The notes below the pieces were generated by a model, which made no database searches, was not told the DNA's origin, and saw nothing but the letters and a program-made list of their open reading frames with translations. Shown piece by piece: positions 27,401 through 33,925 of a stretch of DNA of 33,925 nt; the first letter of the stretch is position 1; each line of letters starts with the position of its first letter. Source of the DNA: Methylobacterium sp. J-076 (GTDB lineage Bacteria; Pseudomonadota; Alphaproteobacteria; Rhizobiales; Beijerinckiaceae); assembly GCF_022829405.1 (NCBI RefSeq), contig NZ_JAKSXW010000071.1, forward strand, positions 1-33,925, in the 5' to 3' direction. The position numbers and the translations under genes are program-made.

Positions 27401-28384
27401 TCACAGGCCCTGCCCCCCCGCCGTCAAGGGCCGGGCGGCGGCCTCCGCCTCCCCGACGCCGCGGGGGCGCAGGGCTTCGAGGTACAGGGTCTCCAGGCGG
27501 GGCGAGCGCACCCGCACCTCGCCCACCGGCACGCCCTGCGCCCGCAACGCCCCGAGGAGGGCCGCCCCGTCGAGGCCGGATCGCTCGGCCGTCCGCCAGC
27601 GCAGGCCGTCCGCCCCGGCGGGGGTGAAGCCCGCGCGGCGCAGCACCGCCTCGGCCGGGGCGTCGGGCGCCGCGTCGAGGATCAGGTCCCGCTCCGGCGG
27701 GCCGGTGCGCAGGCGGGCGAGGAGGTCGGCCAGCCGCCCCTCGCGCACGATCCGGCCCTGGGCCAGGAAGGCGACCCGGTCGGCCAGCCGCTCGGCCTCG
27801 GGGAAGTCGTGGGTGGCGATGAGGATCGCCGTGCCCTGCTCCCGCAGGCGGTGCAGCACCGCGTGGATCGCGGCCCGGGCGGCGAGGTCGACGCCGTTGG
27901 TGGGCTCGTCGAGGAGCACGAGGCCCGGCCGCCCGATCAGCCCGGCGGCGATGTTGGCCCGGCGCTGGTAGCCGCCGGAGAGGGTCGCCACCACCCGGCC
28001 GGCGACGGGGGCGATGTCGGCGAGCGCCAGGGCCCCGTCGACGGCCGCGCGGCGCTCCCGCCGGGGCACGCCGGCAAGCTGGGCGAAGACCGACAGGTTC
28101 TCGGACACGGTGAGCCGGGGATAGAGCGCGATCTCCTGCGGCACCCAGCCGACGGTCCGGCGGGCGGCGCTCACCCGGTGCGGGTCCGCGCCGCCGACCC
28201 GCACCGTGCCGGCGGCGGGGGCGAGGCGCCCGGAGACGAGGCGCATCAGCGAGGTCTTGCCGGCCCCGTTCGGCCCGAGCAGGGCCAGGGTCTCCCCGGC
28301 GTCGAGGGCGAGGTCCACCCCGTCGAGCACCGTCCGCCCCCGCAGGGCGAGGGCGACGCCGGAGAGGACCGCCACCGGCCCCAT
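27401..28384 (-). CDS. ABC exporter, ATP-binding subunit
   Basis: A 327-residue ATPase. Walker [11 protein letters not shown]-loop in [12 protein letters not shown], signature LSGGYQRR, Walker [13 protein letters not shown] and H-loop IATHD are all present, so it should be active. The C-terminal 100 residues form an extra domain of the kind seen in drug- and lipid-exporting ABC-2 systems. The ATG at 28384 is 5 bp after the DUF2141 gene stop. With the permease it makes a likely export system driven from the carotenoid promoter upstream. Confidence 0.93.
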   Translation of the reverse strand: MGPVAVLSGVALALRGRTVLDGVDLALDAGETLALLGPNGAGKTSLMRLVSGRLAPAAGTVRVGGADPHRVSAARRTVGWVPQEIALYPRLTVSENLSVFAQLAGVPRRERRAAVDGALALADIAPVAGRVVATLSGGYQRRANIAAGLIGRPGLVLLDEPTNGVDLAARAAIHAVLHRLREQGTAILIATHDFPEAERLADRVAFLAQGRIVREGRLADLLARLRTGPPERDLILDAAPDAPAEAVLRRAGFTPAGADGLRWRTAERSGLDGAALLGALRAQGVPVGEVRVRSPRLETLYLEALRPRGVGEAEAAARPLTAGGQGL

Positions 28385-28389
28385 GTCGC

Positions 28390-28818
28390 TCAGCGCCTCG
28401 GCAGGGCGCGGACGAGCCGCACGCGGATCAGGGCGCCGGGCTCGCGCAGGGCGAAGGCGGCCTCGCGGAAATCCGGCCTCGCCCGGCGGCCGGATTCGCC
28501 GGAGAAGCCGTAGGGTTCGAGGGGCAGGCCGAGGCCGGTGCGATCGAGCTGGCCGTTGCGGTTGGTGTCCTGGAAGGCGGCCACCGCGTAGGTGCCCGGC
28601 GCCACGTCCCGGAACAGGAAGCGTCCGCTCCCGTCGCCGCGGTCCCCCTGGCCGCAGGCGTCGCCGGAAAGGCCGCCCTGGCAGAGGGCGACGAAAACCG
28701 GCCCGCCGCCGGCCTCCACACCCTCGATCTCGACCTGGACCGCCGCCGCCTCCGCCCTCGCCGGCAGGCCGGCGAGCAGGGCGGCGGCGCAGAGACACGC
28801 GGCGGCGGGGCGCCTCAA
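28390..28818 (-). CDS. secreted DUF2141-family protein
   Basis: A 142-residue protein with a signal peptide (RRPAAACLCAAALLAGLPARAEA) and a beta-sandwich domain typical of DUF2141, seen in PVFVALC, FRDVAPGTYAVAAFQDTN and NRNGQLDRTGLGLPLEPYGFS. The DTNRNGQLD stretch is calcium-loop-like. Function of the family is unknown; a periplasmic or surface binding role is plausible. The start is a TTG overlapping the preceding stop (TTGA), so translation is likely coupled to desaturase 2. Confidence 0.82.
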   Translation of the reverse strand: MRRPAAACLCAAALLAGLPARAEAAAVQVEIEGVEAGGGPVFVALCQGGLSGDACGQGDRGDGSGRFLFRDVAPGTYAVAAFQDTNRNGQLDRTGLGLPLEPYGFSGESGRRARPDFREAAFALREPGALIRVRLVRALPRR

Positions 28819-30410
28819 GACGCCTCGCCGGGGGCGGCCAGGGGGGCCGTGTCCGGCACGCCGGCACTCTCGGCGGCGCGGGCGCCGGCCAGCTCCTCGA
28901 TGAGCAGGCGGGCCGAGATGCGCGCGCCCTCGTAGATCACCGGCAGGCCCGAGCCCGGATGGGTGCCGCCGCCGACGAGGTAGAGCCCCGGTCCGAAGCG
29001 GTTGTGCGGCCGGAACCACAGCATCTGCCGCAGCTCGTGGGAGAGGTTGAAGGTCGCCCCTTCGTGGACCGCGAAGTCGCTCTCCCACTGGGTCGGGTCG
29101 ATCACCCGCTCGTAGCGGATGCGGTCCTCGATGTCGGTGAGGCCGAGGAGCTTCAGCCGCTCCAGGGCGAGCGCCCGGTAGGAGGCGCGGATCGAGGGCC
29201 AGTCGATCCCGGCCTTCAGGTTCGGCACCGGCACCAGCACGTAGAGGGCGGTGTGGCCCGGGGGGGCCATGCCGCCATCGGTGTAGCCCGCATGCTGGAC
29301 GTAGAGGGACGGCTGCATCGGCAGCGTCCCCTCGGTGATCTCGCGGATGTTCTGCTCGTAGTTCTCGGCGAGCAGGATGGTGTGGTGCGACAGCCCCGGG
29401 GGCATTTTGCCCTCGATGCCGAGGTAGAGCATGAAGGTCGAGCAGGAGAGCCGGGCGTCGGCGATCTTGGCGTCCCGCCAGCGCGGGCGCCGGGCTTCCG
29501 GCACCAGGGCCTTGGCCACCTTGGCGAAGTCGCCGTTGATGACCACCGCGTCCATCCGCAGGGTCTCGCCCCCCACCACGACGCCGCTGGCCCGCTCGCC
29601 GTCGAAGGTCACGCGCTCGACATCGGTATTCAGCCGCACATCGACGCCCATCCGCCGGGCGAGGCCGGCCATCGCCTCCGAGACCGCGCCGCAGCCGCCG
29701 ACCGGGTGGTAGACCCCGTGCTCGTATTCGAGGAACGAGAGGATCGTGAACAGGCTCGGGCAGCGGAACGGGCTCATCCCGAGATATTTGGTCTGGAACG
29801 AGAAGGCGAGGCGCACCCGCGGGTCCGCGAAATGGCGCTTCAGCTCCCGGTCCACGCTGCGGCCGGGGTGCAGGTAGGGCAGGGCGGCCAGCATGGCCGG
29901 GCTCATCATGCTGAAGAAGCGGTGGAACGGCTGCGACAGCACCGGCTTGAAGAATTCGAGCTTCTTCCGGTTCTCCGTGAAGAACTTCTTGACGTTGCGC
30001 GCATCGTCGGGGGCGAGGCGGGCGATCTCCGCCTCCAGCCGGTCGAGGTCGCCGGTGGCGCGGATCTCGCCGGAGATGCCGCCCTCGCCCTCGAAGACGA
30101 GGTGATATTGCGGATCGAGCCGCTCCAGCTTCACGTGGTCTTCGAGGCGCTCGCCGCAGCTGGTGAAGATGTCGGCCAGGATCTGCGGGTAGAGGAAGAA
30201 GGTCGGGCCGATGTCGAACTTGTAGCCGCCCGGCGCCTCGACGGTCTTGGTGCGACCGCCCACCTGCCCGTCCTTCTCGAACAGGGTGACGTGGATGCCC
30301 GCCCGCGCCAGCAGCAGGGCAGTGGCCAAACCGCCCGGGCCGGCGCCGACCACAGCGACCCGTCGCCCGGACAGCGCCCTCAACCCTTCCCGCGCCTGAA
30401 GCAACGCCAC
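28815..30410 (-). CDS. CrtI/CrtN-family carotenoid desaturase or oxidase 2
   Basis: A 531-residue FAD-dependent desaturase-family protein with VAVVGAGPGGLATALLLARAG at about 18-38 and a C-terminal LVGGGTHPGSGLPVIYEGA FAD motif. It differs clearly from desaturase 1 in its C-terminal signature, so the two probably do different steps, for example desaturation of diapophytoene or squalene-derived C30 chains versus terminal oxidation. Which is which cannot be read from the sequence. Start GTG at 30410 with GGGAG 4-5 nt upstream. It leads an operon with DUF2141 and ABC exporter genes. Confidence 0.9.
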   Translation of the reverse strand: MALLQAREGLRALSGRRVAVVGAGPGGLATALLLARAGIHVTLFEKDGQVGGRTKTVEAPGGYKFDIGPTFFLYPQILADIFTSCGERLEDHVKLERLDPQYHLVFEGEGGISGEIRATGDLDRLEAEIARLAPDDARNVKKFFTENRKKLEFFKPVLSQPFHRFFSMMSPAMLAALPYLHPGRSVDRELKRHFADPRVRLAFSFQTKYLGMSPFRCPSLFTILSFLEYEHGVYHPVGGCGAVSEAMAGLARRMGVDVRLNTDVERVTFDGERASGVVVGGETLRMDAVVINGDFAKVAKALVPEARRPRWRDAKIADARLSCSTFMLYLGIEGKMPPGLSHHTILLAENYEQNIREITEGTLPMQPSLYVQHAGYTDGGMAPPGHTALYVLVPVPNLKAGIDWPSIRASYRALALERLKLLGLTDIEDRIRYERVIDPTQWESDFAVHEGATFNLSHELRQMLWFRPHNRFGPGLYLVGGGTHPGSGLPVIYEGARISARLLIEELAGARAAESAGVPDTAPLAAPGEAS

Positions 30411-30443
30411 CGACTCCCGATCCGTCCTTGGAACCTTCGTGCT

Positions 30444-30471
30444 AAGCTAGACTGACATCCCCCGGCGGCAA
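30444..30471 (-). promoter_or_regulatory. promoter candidate of desaturase 2 operon
   Basis: On the minus strand TTGCCG (30471-30466), 16-bp spacer, TAGCTT (30449-30444), within GTCTAGCTT as at the desaturase 1 promoter. It stands 33 bp before the GTG start. Confidence 0.6.
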
Positions 30472-30524
30472 TTGCAGCCCATTGTCGCGTGCAGATGTCC
30501 GGTGGGCACGACTTTTCCGTGCGC

Positions 30525-31358
30525 TCACCGCCGCGACGACAGCCGCCCCTGCGCCCGGGCCACCGCGTGCAGGGCGATGCCCGCGGCCGTGGCGACGTTG
30601 AGCGAGTCGAAATCCGCCGCCATCGGGATGCGCAGGGCGCGCGCCCGGCCGAGGAGGCCGGGGGCGAGGCCGGGGCCCTCCGTGCCGAGGAGCAGCAGGG
30701 CGCGCCGGGGCAGGGGGCGGTCGCCCAGATCCTCCCCCGCGCCGGGGCTGAGCGCCAGGGCGTCGAGGCCGAGCCGGTCGGCGAGCGCCAGCCAGTCCGT
30801 ACCCTCCGCGAGGCGGGCGAAGGGGGTGATCAGGGCCGCCCCCGCCGAGACGCGGATCGCCTTGCGGTACAGCGGGTCGCAGGTCGCGGCGTCGAGGAGC
30901 ACGGCATCCGCCCCGAAGGCCGCCGCGTTGCGGAAGGCGGCGCCGACATTGTCGTGGTTGGTCAGCCCCGCCAGGGCGAGCACCAGGGCCGGCGCCGGGG
31001 CGGGGGGCACCAGGGCGGCGGGCGCGGGCTCCTCCCCGCGCAGGCCGATGGCCAGCACGCCCCGGTGGATCGGAAAGCCCGTCACCGCGCTCATCACCGG
31101 CTTCCCGGCCACGTAGACCGGCGCCGGGCAGGCGGCCAGCGCCCCGGCGAGGCCGGGCAGACGCTCGGGGGCGAGGAGCAGCGATTCGGTCCGGAAGCGC
31201 GAGCGCGGGCCGAGCAGGAGCCTCACCGTCACCTCGCCCTCCGCCACGAACCGCCCGGCGCGGCCGACGAGGTCGCGCTCGCGCATCCGGGCATAGGGGT
31301 CGAGGCGGGGGTCGGCCGGGTCGGCGACGGTCTCGGCCGTCGCCGCCTCAGGCGTCAC
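30525..31358 (-). CDS. SpoU/TrmH-family RNA 2'-O-methyltransferase
   Basis: A 277-residue SPOUT-fold enzyme. Motif 1 NHDNVGAAFRNAAAFGADAV, motif 2 LLLLGTEGPGL and motif 3 IPMAADFDSLNVATAAGIAL build the trefoil-knot SAM site; the N-terminal 100 residues resemble the RNA-binding domain of rRNA or tRNA methyltransferases. The target nucleotide is unknown. The GTG start at 31358 lies inside the upstream MaoC gene (11-bp overlap), indicating one transcript. Confidence 0.92.
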   Translation of the reverse strand: MTPEAATAETVADPADPRLDPYARMRERDLVGRAGRFVAEGEVTVRLLLGPRSRFRTESLLLAPERLPGLAGALAACPAPVYVAGKPVMSAVTGFPIHRGVLAIGLRGEEPAPAALVPPAPAPALVLALAGLTNHDNVGAAFRNAAAFGADAVLLDAATCDPLYRKAIRVSAGAALITPFARLAEGTDWLALADRLGLDALALSPGAGEDLGDRPLPRRALLLLGTEGPGLAPGLLGRARALRIPMAADFDSLNVATAAGIALHAVARAQGRLSSRR

Positions 31359-31836
31359 TGGGGGCGATGCGGCTCTTCTCCATCCGCGCGGCGAGGGGGT
31401 CGGCCTCGGCGCGGGTCGGCACCTTCACCCAGGCCTCCCCGTCCAGCACCGCCTCGCCGCCGACGGCGCAGAGGCAGGCCAGCCGGGCGCGGCGGCGCTC
31501 GGGGATCAGCTCGGCCACCGTCACCGTCACGTCCACGGTGTCGCCGATCCGCACGGGCGCGCGGAAGTTGAGGGTCTGCGAGATGTAGACCGCCCCCGGC
31601 CCCGGCAGGCGTGTGCCCAGCACCGCCGAGATCAACCCGGCCGTGTAGAGGCCGTGGGCGATGCGCGTGCCGAAGGGCGTGCGCGCGGCGAAGTGCTCGG
31701 ACAGGTGGATCGGGTTGCGGTCGCCGGTGATCTCGGCGAAGCCGACCACGTCGGACGAGGCGATGGTCTTCGACAGGGTTTCCGACAGACCCAGTTCCAG
31801 GTCCTCGAAATACAGGACGCGCAGTTCCGGCAGCAT
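31348..31836 (-). CDS. MaoC-family (R)-specific enoyl-CoA hydratase-like protein
   Basis: A 162-residue single hotdog-fold protein. The hydratase motif is FAEITGDRNPIHLSEHFA with the catalytic Asp/His pair, followed by FGTRIAHGLYTAGLISAVLGTRLPG. Such enzymes hydrate trans-2-enoyl-CoA to (R)-3-hydroxyacyl-CoA, linking beta-oxidation to polyhydroxyalkanoate formation, but many act in other acyl-CoA pathways. ATG at 31836 with GGAGG upstream. It overlaps the RNA methyltransferase gene. Confidence 0.92.
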   Translation of the reverse strand: MLPELRVLYFEDLELGLSETLSKTIASSDVVGFAEITGDRNPIHLSEHFAARTPFGTRIAHGLYTAGLISAVLGTRLPGPGAVYISQTLNFRAPVRIGDTVDVTVTVAELIPERRRARLACLCAVGGEAVLDGEAWVKVPTRAEADPLAARMEKSRIAPSDA

Positions 31837-32038
31837 GGCTCGGCAGGACCTCCGGTTGCGGCCGCTCTGGCGTGTCGGCCTCTTCCCCTAGGGCGTCGCA
31901 CAGGCGCGCGCCCGAATCCACCCGGACAAAGGCGCAAGTTTCTTGAGCGGCCCCGAGACTTTTCTGAAGGCCCGCGCCTCGACAGGGCCGCCGCGGCAGG
32001 ACAAGACGCCCCCCGTGCCGCCCGAACCCGCCCGCGCC

Positions 32039-32632
32039 ATGCCCCCCACCAGCCCTCCGGCCACCCTGCGCCCGGTGGTCGCCCGCGTGGCGGCCCTCAA
32101 CCTCGGCTATTTCGGGATCGAGATCGCGGTCGCCCTGGCGATCGGCTCGGTCTCCCTCGTCATGGACAGCCTCGATTTCCTGGAGGACGCGGCGCTCAAC
32201 CTGCTGATCGTCGCCGGGCTCGGCTGGAGCGCCCGGAACCGGGCCCGGCTCGGGACGGGCATGGCCTTCCTCCTCCTCCTGCCGGCGCTGGCGGGGGCCT
32301 ATGCCGCCTACGAGAAGGTCTCGGACTTCACGCCGCCCGCCCCGCTGCCGCTGGCGCTCACCGGGCTCGGCGCGCTGGCGGTGAACCTCACCTGCGCGCT
32401 GATGCTCGCCCGGCACCGGACCGGCTCGGGGAGCCTCACCCGCGCCGCCTACCTGTCGTCCCGCAACGATGCCTTCGCCAACCTCGCGATCATCGCCGCC
32501 GGGCTCGTCACCGCCGTCATCCCCTCGCCCTGGCCGGACCTGATCGTGGCGGCGGGGATCGCGGTGCTCAACGCCGATTCGGCCATCGACATCCTCCGCG
32601 CCGCGGCGGCCGAGCGCCGGGCGGCCCGGTGA
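32039..32632 (+). CDS. CDF-like cation transporter lacking the cytosolic domain
   Basis: About 197 residues with six hydrophobic helices in the order of cation diffusion facilitators and almost nothing after helix six, so the regulatory C-terminal domain is absent. Helix 2 has DFLED, matching the DxxxD metal site; helix 5 has YLSSRNDAFAN, where the usual histidine four residues before the Asp is a serine. Metal and direction of transport are unknown. The ATG at 32039 is chosen because similarity begins just after it; a TTG at 31943 would add 32 Pro-rich residues and has only AAGG far upstream. The metallophosphoesterase gene follows by 8 bp. Confidence 0.8.
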   Translation: MPPTSPPATLRPVVARVAALNLGYFGIEIAVALAIGSVSLVMDSLDFLEDAALNLLIVAGLGWSARNRARLGTGMAFLLLLPALAGAYAAYEKVSDFTPPAPLPLALTGLGALAVNLTCALMLARHRTGSGSLTRAAYLSSRNDAFANLAIIAAGLVTAVIPSPWPDLIVAAGIAVLNADSAIDILRAAAAERRAAR

Positions 32633-32640
32633 GGCGACGC

Positions 32641-33483
32641 ATGCGCATCTTTCCCCTCTCCGACCTGCACCTCGAACGCCGCCGGCTCGACCTGATCGCC
32701 CTGCCGGAGGCCCCGTTCGACGTCCTCGCCTGCGCGGGCGACCTCTACGAGGGGCATCCCGAACGGGGGCTCGCGGCCCTGCTCCACCTCGCCCAGGGGC
32801 GGCCGGTGGTGCTGGTGCCGGGCAACCACGAGCACTACGCGCCGACCGGCGACGCCCGCACCGCGCCGGAGCTCCTCGACGCCCTCGCCCGCGAGGTCGC
32901 ACGGCTGAACGGCCTCGGGGGGCAGATCCACCTGCTGCGGGGCGGGGCGCGGACGGTGATCGACGGCGTGCGCTTCCTCGGCACCACCCTGTGGAGCGAC
33001 TGGACCCTCGCCGGCCGCTGGCTCCGGGAGGACACGCCCCAGCGCCCGGCCGATCCGGTGGCCTACGCCGCCGCGCGGATGACCGACCCGGTGACGGGCT
33101 CGCGGGAGTATCGCGGCGCGATCCGCCGGCCGGACGGCAGCCCCTGGCAGCCCGCCGACGCCATGGCCGCCCACTTGGCCGAGCGCGAGGCCCTGCGCGC
33201 CGCCCTGGCGGTGCCCCACGAGGGGAGGACGGTCGTCGTCACCCACCACCCGGCGAGCGCCCTCGCCGCCGACCGGTTCCGCGACGCCCCCGGCGTGCCC
33301 TGGTGGGTGCCGGCCTTCTACGCGACGACGGTGCTGGACGATCTCCCCGACGAGGGGCGCCCGGACCTCTGGGTCTCGGGCCACTTCCACGCCGGCCACG
33401 ACATGACCCTCGGCCGCTGCCGCTGGGTGGCGAACCCGGTCGAGGGGGGGACCTACCGGGCGGATTTCGTGGCGGAGGTGTAG
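32641..33483 (+). CDS. calcineurin-like metallophosphoesterase
   Basis: A 280-residue cytosolic phosphoesterase with the full di-metal set: DLHLE (Asp8, His10), CAGDL, PGNHEHY, THHP and GHFHAGHD. The substrate is not evident; similar small proteins hydrolyse phosphodiesters. ATG at 32641, with GAGG overlapping the end of the CDF-like gene, suggests an operon. The last 17 codons and stop lie inside a large inverted repeat and are found again, inverted and identical, at the right edge of the window. Confidence 0.9.
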   Translation: MRIFPLSDLHLERRRLDLIALPEAPFDVLACAGDLYEGHPERGLAALLHLAQGRPVVLVPGNHEHYAPTGDARTAPELLDALAREVARLNGLGGQIHLLRGGARTVIDGVRFLGTTLWSDWTLAGRWLREDTPQRPADPVAYAAARMTDPVTGSREYRGAIRRPDGSPWQPADAMAAHLAEREALRAALAVPHEGRTVVVTHHPASALAADRFRDAPGVPWWVPAFYATTVLDDLPDEGRPDLWVSGHFHAGHDMTLGRCRWVANPVEGGTYRADFVAEV

Positions 33484-33602
33484 GCGGCCCCTGCCTCGTC
33501 TTTCGGAGGGGGGCGTCCCGCCGGTCGGAATCACGCGCGCCGCGCGCATCCCTCCCCCGCAGAGGGGGGAGGGGGCGCCTCATTCGGTCAGCTTCGCCGG
33601 TC
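33429..33602 (+). repeat. terminal inverted repeat, left arm
   Basis: Pairs with 33752-33925 (coordinates sum to 67354). The outer 130 bp (33429-33558) are perfectly complementary. The only differences are five of six bases in a hairpin loop (33559-33564) and one base beyond the stem (33574). The arm starts in the phosphoesterase coding sequence. It includes a CCCTCCCCC hairpin (33550-33573) and part of a roughly 76-bp direct repeat (33521 and 33597). Confidence 0.95.
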
Positions 33603-33631
33603 GGAAGCACGCGCGCCCCCCCCGCGAGCAT

Positions 33632-33676
33632 CCCTCCCCCCTTTGCGGGGGAGGGTGGCCCCTGCGTCAGCAGGGG
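33632..33676 (+). repeat. double-hairpin repeat element
   Basis: CCCTCCCCC (33632-33640), loop CTTTGC, GGGGGAGGG (33647-33655), then TGG, then CCCCTGC-GTCA-GCAGGGG (33659-33676). It has the same design as the element at 22452-22499. It lies in the 149-bp spacer of the terminal inverted repeat. Confidence 0.85.
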
Positions 33677-33751
33677 TCTGGAGAGCGGAGCCCACCCCCG
33701 GGAGAGACATAGGCGCAGCCACTCTTTCCCGACACGACGCGCTGCCGCTCT

Positions 33752-33925
33752 GACCGGCGAAGCTGACCGAATGAGGCGCACCCTCCCCCGCCGAGGGGGG
33801 AGGGATGCGCGCGGCGCGCGTGATTCCGACCGGCGGGACGCCCCCCTCCGAAAGACGAGGCAGGGGCCGCCTACACCTCCGCCACGAAATCCGCCCGGTA
33901 GGTCCCCCCCTCGACCGGGTTCGCC
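33752..33925 (-). repeat. terminal inverted repeat, right arm
   Basis: Inverted copy of 33429-33602, 168 of 174 positions matching, with the hairpin at 33781-33804. It is cut by the window edge while still matching, so the true arm may be longer. The non-coding stretch 33484-33870 between the two coding ends contains only these repeats and their spacer. Confidence 0.95.
33871..33925 (-). pseudogene. partial second copy of the metallophosphoesterase 3' end
   Basis: The minus strand encodes the last residues ANPVEGGTYRADFVAEV and a TAG stop, identical at nucleotide level to the end of the gene at 32641-33483. The window ends here, so it may be the tail of a full convergent paralogue, a gene fragment carried by the repeat, or a fold-back assembly join. 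Confidence 0.6.

Noticed and set aside
28815..30410. The two desaturase genes as a recent tandem duplication
   Set aside because: Their C-terminal FAD motifs and most of the sequence differ clearly, so they are distinct subfamilies.
33429..33925. Transposon with terminal inverted repeats
   Set aside because: Only 149 bp lie between the arms, no transposase is encoded, and the arms include host coding sequence.

Overview
The window is a very GC-rich bacterial chromosome segment (about 70% or more by eye) with strong G/C bias at third codon positions. Gene content points to a Rhizobiales alphaproteobacterium, most likely Methylobacterium or a close relative: a LOV photosensor kinase, a DnaK-DnaJ pair, a phospholipid N-methyltransferase, many CTTCG/GCGAAG-type intergenic repeats, and a carotenoid locus with two CrtI/CrtN-type desaturases, a glycosyltransferase and an acyltransferase. 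This assignment is inference; no rRNA or marker comparison could be run. No tRNA, rRNA, CRISPR array, transposase or prophage gene was recognised.

Layout. 1-3449: start of a LOV-domain sensor kinase (cut by the window edge), a small hypothetical gene, glucose-6-phosphate dehydrogenase and a short-chain dehydrogenase, all on the minus strand. 3542-7042: plus-strand genes for a Tat-exported GH10 xylanase, a periplasmic L,D-transpeptidase and Dps, closed by a clear intrinsic terminator. 7097-10431: a ParDE toxin-antitoxin pair with a palindromic operator candidate, and a Pat-like acyl-CoA synthetase/GNAT protein. 10589-14588: a membrane-anchored Mrr-like nuclease, DedA, a Prx5-type peroxiredoxin divergent from YqgE/AlgH, and a secreted protein of unknown function. 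14809-18992: heat-shock-type promoter, dnaK, dnaJ and a PmtA-like methyltransferase. 19034-19318: a 114-bp tandem repeat. 19328-20556: NAD kinase and CutA.

20535-30471 is the pigment region. One minus-strand operon encodes desaturase 1, acyltransferase and glycosyltransferase. A second minus-strand operon encodes desaturase 2, a secreted DUF2141 protein and an ABC-2 exporter (ATPase plus permease). A chemoreceptor gene on the opposite strand lies between them. The two desaturase genes have look-alike promoters (TTG-type -35, 16-bp spacer, identical GTCTAGCTT around the -10), which suggests the split locus is co-regulated. Methylobacterium is known for glycosylated and acylated C30 carotenoids, and this gene set fits the late steps; the exporter and DUF2141 are an unassigned addition.

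30525-33483: a SpoU-type RNA methyltransferase overlapping a MaoC-type hydratase gene, then a CDF-like transporter without its cytosolic domain, followed 8 bp later by a metallophosphoesterase. The window ends in a large inverted repeat (174-bp arms, 149-bp spacer) whose arms include the last 17 codons and stop of the phosphoesterase gene. It is built from a dispersed hairpin family that also occurs inside the carotenoid operon.
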